Shown: positions 35,289-44,446 of the stretch, piece by piece
How positions within the stretch are numbered: position 1 is the stretch's first letter
Layout of the letters: every line of letters begins with the position of its first letter
DNA from: Bradyrhizobium sp. CB82
GTDB taxonomy: Bacteria > Pseudomonadota > Alphaproteobacteria > Rhizobiales > Xanthobacteraceae
Assembly: GCF_029714405.1 (NCBI RefSeq)
Contig: NZ_CP121650.1
Span: 744,001 to 808,000 of the forward strand
DNA length: 64,000 bases
Direction: 5' to 3'
The notes under the pieces: generated by a model
Databases searched by the model: none
What the model was told of the DNA's origin: nothing
Seen by the model: the letters and a program-made list of their open reading frames with translations, nothing else
Position numbers and translations under genes: made by a program

Positions 35289-37775
35289 ATGCGAGATTTG
35301 CCGCGCAGCTTCGACACGCCCCTTCCGATCGATGCGGTGCTCGACGAATTGTCGGGCACGCTGGATAGGCAGAACGCTGCCGTGCTGGTGGCGCCGCCCG
35401 GTGCCGGCAAGACCACGCGCGTGCCGCTGGCGCTGCTGGATACGCCTTGGGCTGGCGGTAAGAAGATCATCGTGCTGGAGCCGCGGCGCATCGCGGCGCG
35501 CGCAAGCGCCGACCGCATGGCGAAGTCGCTCGGCGAGCGAACTGGGGAGACCGTCGGCTATCGCGTCCGCTTCGGCTCGAAAATCTCGCGCGCGACCCGT
35601 ATCGAGGTGGTGACGGAAGGCATCTTCACTCGCCAGATCCTCGACGATCCCGAGCTGACGGGCGTCGCCGCCGTCCTGTTCGACGAATTCCACGAGCGCT
35701 CGCTCGATGCCGACCTCGGCCTCGCGTTGGCGCGCGACGCGCAACTGGGCCTGCGAGAGGATTTGCGCATCCTCGTGATGTCGGCGACGCTGGACGGCGC
35801 CCGGGTGGCGAAGCTCCTGGGGGAGGCGCCCGTGGTCGAGAGCGAGGGCCGCGCGTTTCCGGTCGAGACGCGCTATCTCGGTCGCAAGGCGGACGCGCCA
35901 CTGGAGCGGCAGATGGCGGATGCGATTGCCTCCGCGCTGCGCGCCGATGCCGGGTCGGTGCTGGCGTTCCTGCCTGGCGCGGCCGAGATCCGGCGCACGC
36001 AGAACTTTCTCGCCGAGCGCGTCCATGACGCTGCGATCGAGATCGTGCCGTTGTTCGGCGCCTTGGATGCCGCCGTGCAGGACCGCGCCATCGCGCCGGC
36101 GCCCAGAGGCACGCGCAAGGTGGTGCTGGCGACCTCGATCGCGGAGACCTCGCTCACCATCGAGGGCGTGCGCGTTGTCGTGGATTGTGGCCTCGCCCGC
36201 GTGCCGCGCTATGAGCCTGATATCGCCTTGACGCGACTCGAGACCGTGCGTGCCTCGCGCGCCGCGGTCGATCAGCGCCGCGGCCGCGCCGGCCGCACCG
36301 AGCCCGGCGTGTGCTACCGGCTCTGGGACGAGCCGCAGACCGCCTCGCTTGCGCCCTACGCCCAGCCTGAAATTCTGAGCGCTGACCTGTCATCGCTCGT
36401 GCTCGATCTTGCGCAATGGGGCGTGAGCGATCCGGCCACGTTGTCGTTTCTCGATCCGCCGCCTCAGCCCGCGCTAAAGGAGGCAAAGAGCCTGCTTGGC
36501 GAGCTCAACGCGCTCGATGCCGATGGTCGCATCACGGCGGAAGGCAAGAGCCTGCGCGCGCTGGCGCTGCCGCCGCGGCTCGCGCGCATGATCGTGGATT
36601 CGCATCGCGCTGGCGGCGGTGAGGCCGCGGCCGAAATCGCCGCCATCCTCACCGAGCGCGGGCTCGGCGGCGACAGCGTCGATCTCGATCACCGTCTCGA
36701 TCAATTCCGCCGCGACCGCTCACCCCGTGCCACCAGCGCGCGCGACCTCGCACGGCGCTGGGCCTCGCAAGTCGCGTCATTCGAGAAAGTGACGCCCGGG
36801 CAGGGCGACTTGCGAACGGGCATCATGCTCGCCTACGCCTTTCCCGACCGTGTTGCCCGCAATCGCGGCAACGGCAGCTTCGTGCTGGCCAACGGCCGCG
36901 GCGCTGCCGTCGAGCAGACGTCTTCGCTTGCGCGCGCGCCCTATATTGCGGTGGCCGAGATGACGGGCACGGCAGCGAGCGGGCGTATCCTGCTTGCCGC
37001 GCCGATCAGCGAGGGCGACATCGAAGGTCATTTCGCCGAGCACATCGAAACCTCGGACGAGGTTTCCTTTGATCGCGGCGCGATGGCGCTGCGTGCGCGC
37101 CGCAAACGTGCGCTGCACGCCATCACGTTATCTGAGGCGCCCCTCATGCTCACGCCGTCCGAGACGACGGCCCGCATCCTCGCCGACGGCCTGATCGCCG
37201 CCGGCCTCGACCGGCTGCCCTGGTCGAAAGCCGCCATCCAATGGCGCGACCGCGTGATGTTCCTGCGCAAGGCCGAAGGCGGGAGCTGGCCCGATCTGTC
37301 CGACGACGTTCTGATCGCGCGGCGCGACGACTGGCTGGTCCCTGCGCTCTATGACAAGACGGCGCTGAAGGACGTCTCCGCCGGCGACCTCTCCGAGGCA
37401 CTGATGGCGCTGTTGCCCTGGGAGCTGCGCGCGCGGCTCGAACGCGAGGCGCCCACCCATTTCGAGGCGCCGACCGGGACGATGCTCGCGATCGACTATG
37501 AGGCCGAGCAGGGGCCGACCATCGCCGTGCGGCTCCAGGAACTGTTCGGCCTCAACACCCATCCATCGATCGCGGGCGGCAAGGTGCCGCTCGTTCTCGA
37601 GCTGCTGTCGCCGGCACAGCGCCCGGTACAGGTGACGCGCGATCTGCCCGGCTTCTGGCGCGGCAGCTACGCCGCCGTGCGCTCCGACCTGCGCGGGCGC
37701 TATCCGCGCCATCCCTGGCCGGACGATCCCGCGAACGCGCTGCCCACCCGGCGCGCCAAGCCGCGCGGGACGTAA
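35289..37775 (+). CDS. hrpB: ATP-dependent helicase HrpB
   Basis: An 828-residue DEAH/RHA-type RNA helicase of the HrpB family. Motif I APPGAGKTTRVPL lies near residue 40, motif II LFDEFHERSLDADLG near 135, motif III SATLDG and motif VI QRRGRAGRTEPGVCYRLW. The C-terminal helicase-associated and HrpB-specific domains follow. Length matches the family (about 820 aa). In other bacteria it acts on RNA processing or decay, and its precise target is not known. ATG 35289 lies right after a dispersed repeat, and no strong Shine-Dalgarno is seen, so the repeat has probably displaced the original leader. Confidence 0.95.
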   Translation: MRDLPRSFDTPLPIDAVLDELSGTLDRQNAAVLVAPPGAGKTTRVPLALLDTPWAGGKKIIVLEPRRIAARASADRMAKSLGERTGETVGYRVRFGSKISRATRIEVVTEGIFTRQILDDPELTGVAAVLFDEFHERSLDADLGLALARDAQLGLREDLRILVMSATLDGARVAKLLGEAPVVESEGRAFPVETRYLGRKADAPLERQMADAIASALRADAGSVLAFLPGAAEIRRTQNFLAERVHDAAIEIVPLFGALDAAVQDRAIAPAPRGTRKVVLATSIAETSLTIEGVRVVVDCGLARVPRYEPDIALTRLETVRASRAAVDQRRGRAGRTEPGVCYRLWDEPQTASLAPYAQPEILSADLSSLVLDLAQWGVSDPATLSFLDPPPQPALKEAKSLLGELNALDADGRITAEGKSLRALALPPRLARMIVDSHRAGGGEAAAEIAAILTERGLGGDSVDLDHRLDQFRRDRSPRATSARDLARRWASQVASFEKVTPGQGDLRTGIMLAYAFPDRVARNRGNGSFVLANGRGAAVEQTSSLARAPYIAVAEMTGTAASGRILLAAPISEGDIEGHFAEHIETSDEVSFDRGAMALRARRKRALHAITLSEAPLMLTPSETTARILADGLIAAGLDRLPWSKAAIQWRDRVMFLRKAEGGSWPDLSDDVLIARRDDWLVPALYDKTALKDVSAGDLSEALMALLPWELRARLEREAPTHFEAPTGTMLAIDYEAEQGPTIAVRLQELFGLNTHPSIAGGKVPLVLELLSPAQRPVQVTRDLPGFWRGSYAAVRSDLRGRYPRHPWPDDPANALPTRRAKPRGT

Positions 37776-37900
37776 TTCCGTAAGCGCGCATTAACCCTTC
37801 CGTCACGCTTTTCGCCAAAATGGCAGCTTCCCGGCCGCGTCCTCGCTCGCGGCCGGGCGCGTAGCGTGGTGAGATCGCGTTTTCGGTTCCGAGTGGTGTC

Positions 37901-38416
37901 ATGCGTAACATTATGATCTTCGCGGCCATCATGATTGGGCTGGGCACATTCATGGCGCAGATGGCCGACAAGATGAGTTCGGCCTCCGCCACGTCGGCCC
38001 CTCGCCAGATGGCCGCCGTGCAGGCCGCCGCCCCGCAAGCCGTCAATCGCAGCGTCAGCATCCCCCGCGACGGCCGCGGCCACTTTCAGACCGAGGGGCG
38101 GATCGACGGTCAGCGCATCGGCTTCATGATCGACACCGGCGCTTCCGTCGTGGCGCTGAACGAGACCTCGGCTGCTCGCTTCGGCCTGCGCCCGTCGCGC
38201 GGCGATTACAACGCGAACGTTACCACCGCCAACGGCACCATCAAGGCCGCGCGCATCCGCATCGCCATGCTCGACGTCGGCGGCCTCATCGTTCGCGACG
38301 TCGATGCCATGGTGCTGCCGGACGAGGCGCTGTCGGAGAATTTGCTCGGGCTCTCCTTCCTGTCCAAGCTGAGGCGCTTCGAATACGCCAACGGTCAGAT
38401 GGTGCTGGAACAGTAG
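37901..38416 (+). CDS. Retropepsin-like aspartic protease, TIGR02281 type
   Basis: A 171-residue protein with an N-terminal membrane anchor or signal (MIFAAIMIGLGTFMA) and an Ala/Gln-rich linker. The single aspartic-protease domain has the catalytic Asp78-Thr-Gly in FMIDTGASVVAL and the hydrophobic-hydrophobic-Gly motif (LLGLSFLSKL) near the C-terminus. It matches the clan AA TIGR02281 family, about 120-aa periplasmic proteases that work as dimers. Substrate unknown. ATG 37901. Convergent with the transglutaminase-like gene. Confidence 0.9.
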   Translation: MRNIMIFAAIMIGLGTFMAQMADKMSSASATSAPRQMAAVQAAAPQAVNRSVSIPRDGRGHFQTEGRIDGQRIGFMIDTGASVVALNETSAARFGLRPSRGDYNANVTTANGTIKAARIRIAMLDVGGLIVRDVDAMVLPDEALSENLLGLSFLSKLRRFEYANGQMVLEQ

Positions 38417-38451
38417 GCGAGCGCCTCGGTCCACCGGCCCGACGCGGAGCC

Positions 38452-39078
38452 CTACACGGTGCGCGGAGCGACGACGTTCCAATATCGCGGGTTGTTCGGC
38501 GATTGAATTCGAAACCACCGGTAGGGTGCACGCGTCCAAGGTCTGATCTGCGGACTCAAACTATCCAGCACCAGGTCTCCGCTCTGCGTGCGAACGACCA
38601 GGACCAGGTGATGCTTGCCTCGGACGGTCACGACCTCGCCGAGCAGAAGCGCCCGCTGGGGCCAGCCTCGGCTCAAAAGCCTGTGGCGCTTGCTGACGGC
38701 GTAGTCGTTGCAGTCGCCGCGCTTGGGATCAATGAGCCAGGCTTCCGCTGCCAGACCCAGCTCGTTCGGTTCCGGGATGATGGCGCTGTTCACGGTCTCG
38801 TTGACCTCATTCAGATCTTTCCATCGTGCCTCGGTCAAGTGAACCGGGCCGCCACGAAACAGCAGGCGGGGGCGGCATTCGTCCGGGTACCGCAGGCAGA
38901 AGATCGTATGTGTCATCGGCGGAAGCGTCGGATCGCCAAACCTGAGGTGCAGGGGCGTCGGCGCGGGACTGATCGGCAGGCCCGACAACCCCTCGTTTGC
39001 CGATTGAGCGGCCGTCATTTGGCAGATCGACGAGATCATGCCGGCCGCAATCGCAGCCAGGATCGACGCCGTGCGCAT
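38452..39078 (-). CDS. Transglutaminase-like cysteine peptidase (BTLCP family)
   Basis: ATG 39078 follows TAGGAGA; a GTG seven codons upstream is the alternative. The 208-residue product has a signal peptide (about 1-24, ending MTAAQS) and a bacterial transglutaminase-like cysteine proteinase domain. Catalytic residues seen are Cys in RGDCNDYAVSKRHRLLSRGW, His in KHHLVLVVRT and Asp in LVLDSLS. Relatives such as LapG cleave periplasmic N-termini of large adhesins under c-di-GMP control, but no LapD or adhesin is next to it here, so the target is open. Confidence 0.88.
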   Translation of the reverse strand: MRTASILAAIAAGMISSICQMTAAQSANEGLSGLPISPAPTPLHLRFGDPTLPPMTHTIFCLRYPDECRPRLLFRGGPVHLTEARWKDLNEVNETVNSAIIPEPNELGLAAEAWLIDPKRGDCNDYAVSKRHRLLSRGWPQRALLLGEVVTVRGKHHLVLVVRTQSGDLVLDSLSPQIRPWTRAPYRWFRIQSPNNPRYWNVVAPRTV

Positions 39079-39475
39079 GCTTTGTCTCCTACGCGTCACG
39101 TCGTGGAGAGAGCTCGAGATAGGCTTTTAATGCTCCAATTTGATCAGGCAGGCCGCGTCCTGCGCCAGGGCGATTGTGGATTGTTCACCGGGCGAGACGG
39201 AGTAATCCTGAGTGATAAGCGCGGTGCGGCCGGTTGGTTACAAATGATATCGCGAGGTTGTGGGCATGAAGTGCGCATCCGCGATGGAGCGGGTCGATCG
39301 TGGCCGAGTACTTTGGCGAACCTTTTGCGCGCTCCGAGCCGCGCCGAGGTAGGGTTTCTCCGTTACCAAACCGCCGCAATTATCAGCCATAAGCTGCCAA
39401 TCCCGCCTTCCGCTCGGCCTGCGCCTTCGCTATGCCTGCGGTATATTCCTCCCGCCTGTTAACGAGACTGTCTCG
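39079..39475. other. Intergenic region, promoters of two divergent genes
   Basis: 397 bases between the divergent BTLCP and phosphomannomutase genes. I find no protein-like frame, RNA gene or long palindrome. It should hold both promoters. Composition is a little lower in GC than the surrounding coding DNA. Confidence 0.5.
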
Positions 39476-40975
39476 ATGTTTCCCAAGCCGAAATCCGCGC
39501 TGCTGCCCAACACCTATGCCTTCGAATCCGAGCCGATGGTGAAGGCCACCGGCTTCCGCGAATACGACGCGCGCTGGCTGTTCAACAAGGAAATCAACCT
39601 GATGGGGGTGCAGGCGCTCGGCATGGGGCTGGGTGCGCTGATCGCCGAGCTCGGCGTCAACCAAGAGATCGTCACCGGCCACGATTTCCGCGGCTATTCA
39701 GCCTCGATCAAATACGCACTGATCTCCGGACTGATGGCGGCGGGTTGCAAGGTGCATGACATTGGCCTCGCCGTAACGCCGATGGCCTATTTTGCGCAGT
39801 TCGACTTAGACGTGCCCTGCGTCGCCATGGTCACGGCCTCGCACAACGACAATGGCTGGACCGGCGTGAAGATGGGCGCCAACCGCCCGCTGACCTTCGG
39901 CCCCGACGAGATGACGCGGCTGAAGGAGATCGTGCTCAACGCCGATTTCAAGAACAAGGCCGGCGGCTCCTACCAGTTCCACGAAAATTATCCGGCGCGC
40001 TACATCGCCGATCTCACCAGCCGTCCGAAGTTGAAGCGCAAGCTCAAGGTCGTTGCGGCCTGCGGCAACGGCACCGCCGGCGCATTCGCACCGCAGGTGC
40101 TGGAAGCGATCGGCTGCGAGGTGATCCCGCTCGACACCGAGCTCGACCACACCTTCCCGAAATACAATCCGAACCCCGAGGACATGGAGATGTTGCACGC
40201 GATCCGCGATGCCGTGCTGCATCACAAGGCCGACGTCGGCCTCGGCTTCGACGGTGACGGCGACCGCTGCGGCGTCGTCGACAACACGGGCGAGGAGATC
40301 TTTGCCGACAAGGTCGGCGTGATGCTGGCGCGCGACATGTCGGCGATCCACAAGGATGCGCAATTTGTCGTCGACGTGAAGTCGACCGGCCTGTTCATCA
40401 CCGACCCCGTGCTCCGGAAGCAGGGTGCGAAAACTGCTTATTGGAAGACCGGCCATTCCTACATGAAGCGCCGCACCAACGAGATGGGCGCGCTTGCCGG
40501 CTTCGAGAAGTCGGGCCACTTCTTCTTCAACAAGCCGTTCGGGCGCGGCTATGACGATGGCCTCGTCTCCGCGATCGCGATCTGCGACATGCTCGACCGC
40601 GCGCCCGGCAAGTCGATGGCGGATCTTAAGAACGCGCTGCCAAAAACCTGGTCGTCGCCGACGATGTCACCGCATTGCGCCGACGAGGTCAAATACGGTG
40701 TCATCAACGCCGTCGTGAGGCACTTTGAAGGTCTTCAAAAGAGCGGTGCGCAGATCGGCGGCCAGGCAATCCGTGACCTCGTCACCGTCAACGGCGTGCG
40801 TGTCACGGTGGAGGATGGCAGCTGGGGGCTGGTGCGCGCGTCCTCCAACAAGCCCGAGCTCGTCGTCGTGGTCGAAAGTCCCGTCTCCGAGCAGCGCATG
40901 CGCGACATGTTCGAGATGGTGGATGGCGTGCTGCGCGCGCATCCCGAAGTGGGCGAGTACAATCAGAAGATTTGA
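39476..40975 (+). CDS. Phosphomannomutase/phosphoglucomutase
   Basis: A 499-residue alpha-D-phosphohexomutase, interconverting hexose 1- and 6-phosphates for sugar nucleotide and storage polysaccharide synthesis. The phosphoserine loop is VTASHNDNGWTGVK, the metal-binding loop GFDGDGDR, the sugar-binding loop EKSGHFFF, and the phosphate-binding C-terminal segment VRASSNKPELVVVVE. The N-terminus has about 20 residues before the first domain. ATG 39476. Whether mannose- or glucose-phosphate is preferred cannot be told. Confidence 0.94.
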   Translation: MFPKPKSALLPNTYAFESEPMVKATGFREYDARWLFNKEINLMGVQALGMGLGALIAELGVNQEIVTGHDFRGYSASIKYALISGLMAAGCKVHDIGLAVTPMAYFAQFDLDVPCVAMVTASHNDNGWTGVKMGANRPLTFGPDEMTRLKEIVLNADFKNKAGGSYQFHENYPARYIADLTSRPKLKRKLKVVAACGNGTAGAFAPQVLEAIGCEVIPLDTELDHTFPKYNPNPEDMEMLHAIRDAVLHHKADVGLGFDGDGDRCGVVDNTGEEIFADKVGVMLARDMSAIHKDAQFVVDVKSTGLFITDPVLRKQGAKTAYWKTGHSYMKRRTNEMGALAGFEKSGHFFFNKPFGRGYDDGLVSAIAICDMLDRAPGKSMADLKNALPKTWSSPTMSPHCADEVKYGVINAVVRHFEGLQKSGAQIGGQAIRDLVTVNGVRVTVEDGSWGLVRASSNKPELVVVVESPVSEQRMRDMFEMVDGVLRAHPEVGEYNQKI

Positions 40976-41012
40976 ACAGGAGCCGGCGAGCCTACGCGCG
41001 CCGTATTCACCG

Positions 41013-41112
41013 CTGTCATCACCCGCGAAAGCGGGTGATCCAGTACGCCGTGGCAGCAGTGATGAATCGAGCCGGCAGTGATTGCCGGATACTCCGCTTT
41101 CGCGGGGTAGAC
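41013..41112. repeat. TGTCAT-CCCGCGAA dispersed element, copy 3
   Basis: Left end CTGTCATCACCCGCGAAAGC with GGGTGATCCAGTACGCCGT, right end CTCCGCTTTCGCGGGGTAGA. Ends are palindromic. It lies between the convergent phosphomannomutase and HAD phosphatase genes. Other copies at 32472 and 35190. Confidence 0.8.
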
Positions 41113-41114
41113 GG

Positions 41115-41810
41115 CTAGACGGGGCGCGACAATTCCGCCAAAAATCCCGCCAGATCATCCGTGACATGGTCGACATGGGCGGCATCGCGGCCTTCCAGTT
41201 CCCAATCCTCGCGGACCACTTCCTTGGTGCCGTCGGGCACCACCAGCACCGTGGTCATGCCGAGCTCGTGCGGAACGGCGAGGTTGCGGGCGAGATCCTC
41301 GAACATCACGGCCCGGGTCGGATCGACCGCGTGCTGGTCGAGGAATTTCTTGTAGGTCTGCCGCGCCGGCTTCGGCTCGAACTCGGCGGCGATAATGTCG
41401 AACACCGCATCGAAATGCGTGGTGAGGCCAAGCCGCGACAGCACCGCATCGACGTGATCGACCGAACCGTTGGTCAGGATCAGCTTGCGGCCCGGAAGTC
41501 TTGCGATGGCCTCGCCGAGCGCAGGATTCGGTTCCAGCGGCGAGTGGTCGATTTTGTGCACATAGGCAAGATAGTCGTCGGCGCGCACGCCGTGCAGGGT
41601 CATCATGCCGCGCATGGTCGTGCCGAAGCGGCGATAATAGTCCTTCTGGATATTCCGCGCGTCCTCCGGCGTCACGTTCAGCCAGCTGCAAACGAACTCT
41701 CCGATCCGCGCATCGACCTGCTGCCACAGGTTCACGTGATGTGGATAGAGCGTGTTGTCGAGGTCGAACACCCAGGTGTCGATATGGCTGAAGGGGCGGG
41801 GTGGGGTCAT
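41115..41810 (-). CDS. HAD-family pyrimidine 5'-nucleotidase-type phosphatase
   Basis: ATG 41810 gives 231 residues; the frame extends 18 codons upstream. HAD motif I is FDLDNTLYPHHVNLW, motif II ILTNGS and motif III/IV KPARQTYKKF ... VMFEDLARNL. The PHH after motif I and the helical cap (residues about 20-105) match the SDT1-like pyrimidine 5'-nucleotidase group (TIGR01993). It probably dephosphorylates nucleotides or another small phosphate ester. Last gene of the run beginning at rpmH, separated from the DUF1036 gene by a palindromic element. Confidence 0.9.
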   Translation of the reverse strand: MTPPRPFSHIDTWVFDLDNTLYPHHVNLWQQVDARIGEFVCSWLNVTPEDARNIQKDYYRRFGTTMRGMMTLHGVRADDYLAYVHKIDHSPLEPNPALGEAIARLPGRKLILTNGSVDHVDAVLSRLGLTTHFDAVFDIIAAEFEPKPARQTYKKFLDQHAVDPTRAVMFEDLARNLAVPHELGMTTVLVVPDGTKEVVREDWELEGRDAAHVDHVTDDLAGFLAELSRPV

Positions 41811-41822
41811 TTCAACGCTCTC

Positions 41823-41913
41823 GTCTCGTCGTCCCGGACAAGCGCGCGTTTCAACCGACCCCACGACATCGTCCAGGGCTTGCGCTTTGCGCGCCCCGGG
41901 ACGACGGCGGAGG
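41823..41913. repeat. REP-like element between DUF1036 and HAD genes
   Basis: GTCGTCCCGGACAAGCGCGC at the left and GCGCCCCGGGACGAC at the right form imperfect inverted arms about 50 bases apart, akin to the 27696 palindrome. It sits in the gap between the 3' end of the DUF1036 gene and the 5' end of the HAD gene and may block read-through. Confidence 0.65.
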
Positions 41914-41933
41914 GTGTGGCCACGATCATCACG

Positions 41934-42989
41934 TTACGGCATCGCAAAGCGCAGCGTCTTGCCGCCGCTGCTCATGTCGACCGCGGCAAAGCCGGCCGCC
42001 GCAAATCCCCGCGCTCCGCAATCGGCCTGTTCGTTGGTCTCGAACTTGGTCTCGCGGGTGCAAAGCTGCTTGTCGCCGCCCCAGTTCAGCGGCTTGTCCT
42101 TGAGCTTGATGGTGCGGTTGTCGGCGTCGACCGCTTCCGCAAAGCTGAAAATCTGTTTCGGCTGGCCGGCCACGTCAGGGTGCAGGCACTTGCCGGGATC
42201 GATGCGGTACCAGCCGCGGCTCGTCACGGCCTTGCCGTCGTCGGTCGCGACCGCCGCCATCACCCTGTGCGGGGTGTCGTTGCACCAGGTCAGGCCGCTG
42301 GTCGACGGCGTCTGTACCGCCTCGACCATGGTCTTGAAGAAATTTGGCGACTGCACGGCGTCGGATGGCAGCCCCCGGCTCTTCAGGAAGGCGGCGAGCG
42401 CGGATTGCGTCTTCGGGCCATCGACGCCGTCGATCGGCGCTGCGTCATAGCCCGCGATCACGAGCAGCCGCTGGATACCGGCGAGTCGCGCCTGCTCGTC
42501 GTCATACTCGCTGTCCTCGGCGAGATAGGCGACGAGGTTGCCATCGTCGCCCTGCGTCGGCGTTACCTGGGTGAAGGGGGCTTGGGTCTGCCTGCTACGG
42601 CACTGGCGCGCGGCGGCGATGACGAAATTCTCCTGCGCGATGCACAGCATGTCGCTGCCGTTCTGCGGAATCGGCGAGGCGCCATAGACGCCGAGCGCAC
42701 GCGCGTGGAGCAGGATGCGGTCGGCGGCCAGCGTGCCCTGCACCACCACGCGGCAGGTGGCGGGGTCGATCCGGAACCAGCCGCGCGTCGCGGTCGCCGC
42801 CTTGTCGTCGATGCCGATGGCGGCTTCCACGACATAGGACATGCGGTTGCAGATCTTGAGGTCGGCGAGAGCCGGGGCGGACGACGCGAAGAACGATACG
42901 ACCGCCGCCGGCAACGTCATCAGGAAGCGGGCCAAGACGGAGCGGCGCCTTTGCCCGGCCATGACGGCTGCTCTCGTCGCCCCGTTCAT
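41934..42989 (-). CDS. Exported protein with two DUF1036 domains
   Basis: ATG 42989 shares its A with the stop of argB (TGATG), so translation is coupled. The 351-residue product has a signal peptide (RFLMTLPAAVVSFFASSAPALA, about residues 18-39). A first DUF1036 domain follows (about 42-140; CNRMSYVVEAAIG and RGWFRIDPATCRVV), then a central peptidoglycan-binding-like helical segment (about 175-215; QRLLVIAGYDAAPIDGVDG) and a second DUF1036 domain (about 235-350; CNDTPHRVMAAVA and RGWYRIDPGKCLHP). Paired Cys suggest disulfides. DUF1036 proteins are periplasmic and of unknown function. Confidence 0.88.
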   Translation of the reverse strand: MNGATRAAVMAGQRRRSVLARFLMTLPAAVVSFFASSAPALADLKICNRMSYVVEAAIGIDDKAATATRGWFRIDPATCRVVVQGTLAADRILLHARALGVYGASPIPQNGSDMLCIAQENFVIAAARQCRSRQTQAPFTQVTPTQGDDGNLVAYLAEDSEYDDEQARLAGIQRLLVIAGYDAAPIDGVDGPKTQSALAAFLKSRGLPSDAVQSPNFFKTMVEAVQTPSTSGLTWCNDTPHRVMAAVATDDGKAVTSRGWYRIDPGKCLHPDVAGQPKQIFSFAEAVDADNRTIKLKDKPLNWGGDKQLCTRETKFETNEQADCGARGFAAAGFAAVDMSSGGKTLRFAMP

Positions 42990-43876
42990 CACTTGTGGAT
43001 CAGCGTTCCCGTGCCCTGGTTGGTGAAGAGCTCGAGGATCACCGCATGCGGCATCTTGCCGTCGATGATGACGACGCCCTGCACGCCCTGGTCGAGCGCA
43101 TAGATGCAGGTCTCGACTTTCGGGATCATGCCGCCGGAAATGGTGCCGTCGGCGATCAGCTTTCGCGCGTCCTTCACCGACAGTTGCGGGATCAGCTTCT
43201 TCGACTTGTCGAGCACGCCCGGCACGTCGGTGAGCAGCAACAGGCGCTTGGCCTTCAGCGCGCCGGCAACGGCCCCGGCGAAGGTGTCGGCGTTGACGTT
43301 GAACGTCTGGCCTTCCTTCGAGGTCGCGAGCGGCGCCAGCACCGGGATCAGCTCGTAGCCGATGAGCTGGTTCAGCAAAGTGAGATCGACTTTCTCCGGC
43401 TCGCCGACGAAGCCGAGATCGACCACCTTCTCGATGTTGGAGCCGGGATCGATCATGGTGCGCGTCGCCTTGGCGGCGGTCACCATGTTGCCATCCTTGC
43501 CGCACAGGCCGACGGCCTTGCCGCCCGCTTCATTGATGTAGCCGACGAGCTGCTTGTTGATGGAGCCGGCGAGCACCATCTCGACGATCTCGATTGTCGC
43601 GGCATCGGTGATGCGCAGGCCGGCCGCGAATTCCGACTGGATGCCGAGGCGCTTCAGCATGGTCGCGATCTGCGGCCCGCCGCCATGCACGACCACCGGA
43701 TTGATCGCGGTCTGCTCCAAAAGCACGATGTCGCGAGCGAAATTCTTCGCGGTCTCCTCGTCGCCCATGGCATGGCCGCCATATTTGATGACGATGGTTT
43801 CCTCGTCGTACTGCTGCATATGCGGCAGCGCTTCGGACAGGATGCGGGCCTGGTCGAGCGGGGAGATGTCGGTCAT
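42989..43876 (-). CDS. argB: Acetylglutamate kinase
   Basis: Phosphorylates N-acetylglutamate in the second step of arginine synthesis. ATG 43876 gives 295 residues, the normal length; the frame continues 22 codons upstream. Amino-acid-kinase motifs are intact: [22 protein letters not shown], the substrate-binding [15 protein letters not shown] and [15 protein letters not shown]. The stop overlaps the next start (TGATG) of the DUF1036 gene. Upstream is a REP-like element and then DUF423 and engB. Confidence 0.97.
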   Translation of the reverse strand: MTDISPLDQARILSEALPHMQQYDEETIVIKYGGHAMGDEETAKNFARDIVLLEQTAINPVVVHGGGPQIATMLKRLGIQSEFAAGLRITDAATIEIVEMVLAGSINKQLVGYINEAGGKAVGLCGKDGNMVTAAKATRTMIDPGSNIEKVVDLGFVGEPEKVDLTLLNQLIGYELIPVLAPLATSKEGQTFNVNADTFAGAVAGALKAKRLLLLTDVPGVLDKSKKLIPQLSVKDARKLIADGTISGGMIPKVETCIYALDQGVQGVVIIDGKMPHAVILELFTNQGTGTLIHK

Positions 43877-43952
43877 GAAACTGATCTCGCTGGCGGGACT
43901 AACGCGGGTTCGCGTTCTATCCGATTGGCGAGGGCGGCGCAAAGTGGTCTTC

Positions 43953-44074
43953 GTGCCCCGGACGCAGCGCAGCGCTTCCTCAGCGGTGCGCTGCAGAGCC
44001 GGGGCCCATGCTGCTGCTAGGTCCCGGCGCTGCGGAGCGTCACTGCGTGCCGCACCGCGTCCGGGACACGAGCG
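43953..44074. repeat. REP-like palindromic element between argB and DUF423
   Basis: Begins CTTCGTGCCCCGGACGCAGC at about 43950 and ends CACCGCGTCCGGGACACGAG, the outer arms of the 27696 palindrome, but with about 85 extra bases that carry a second smaller palindrome (GGTCCCGGCGCTGCGGAGCG). It lies between the DUF423 stop and the argB start, so the two genes are probably in separate transcripts or weakly connected. Confidence 0.7.
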
Positions 44075-44446
44075 TCATTTCCGCGGCCAAACCGCCGCCA
44101 CGCTCACCGTCAGCCAGCTCACGATCATCAGCGTTCCGCCGGTCGGCGCCGCATAGGGAAACAATGAATGCCCCGCATATTGGCGCAAGGTGAGGTCGCC
44201 TGCGAACAATGCGACTGCAATCACGAAACCGAAAGCCGCGCCAAGGCCAATTCCGCCGTGCAGAAGGCCGCGCGCGATCAGCGCCATCGTCGCCAATATG
44301 GCAGTTGCGTGAAACAGCAGCATCGAGCTCGCCGTGGCGAGCCGGCTTGCCTCCGCGCCGTGGGCGGAGGCAGCGGCCAGTGCCACGCCGGCGGCGCCCA
44401 TCAAACCGGCAAGCCCAATCAACAGGCGGGTTGCTTGCGGCATCAC
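44075..44446 (-). CDS. DUF423 membrane protein
   Basis: A 123-residue protein with four hydrophobic segments. The DUF423 pattern is visible in LAAASAHGAEA (about residues 23-33) and GDLTLRQYAGHSLFPYAAPTGG (split, about residues 83-104), with the GG-T-M motif in the last loop. DUF423 (YgdD-like) proteins are inner-membrane proteins of unknown function. Its ATG overlaps the engB stop by four bases. Confidence 0.9.
   Translation of the reverse strand: MMPQATRLLIGLAGLMGAAGVALAAASAHGAEASRLATASSMLLFHATAILATMALIARGLLHGGIGLGAAFGFVIAVALFAGDLTLRQYAGHSLFPYAAPTGGTLMIVSWLTVSVAAVWPRK

Noticed and set aside
41082..43103. A 673-codon plus-strand frame across the HAD and DUF1036 genes
   Set aside because: Antisense shadow without family similarity; the minus-strand genes have clear motifs and signals.
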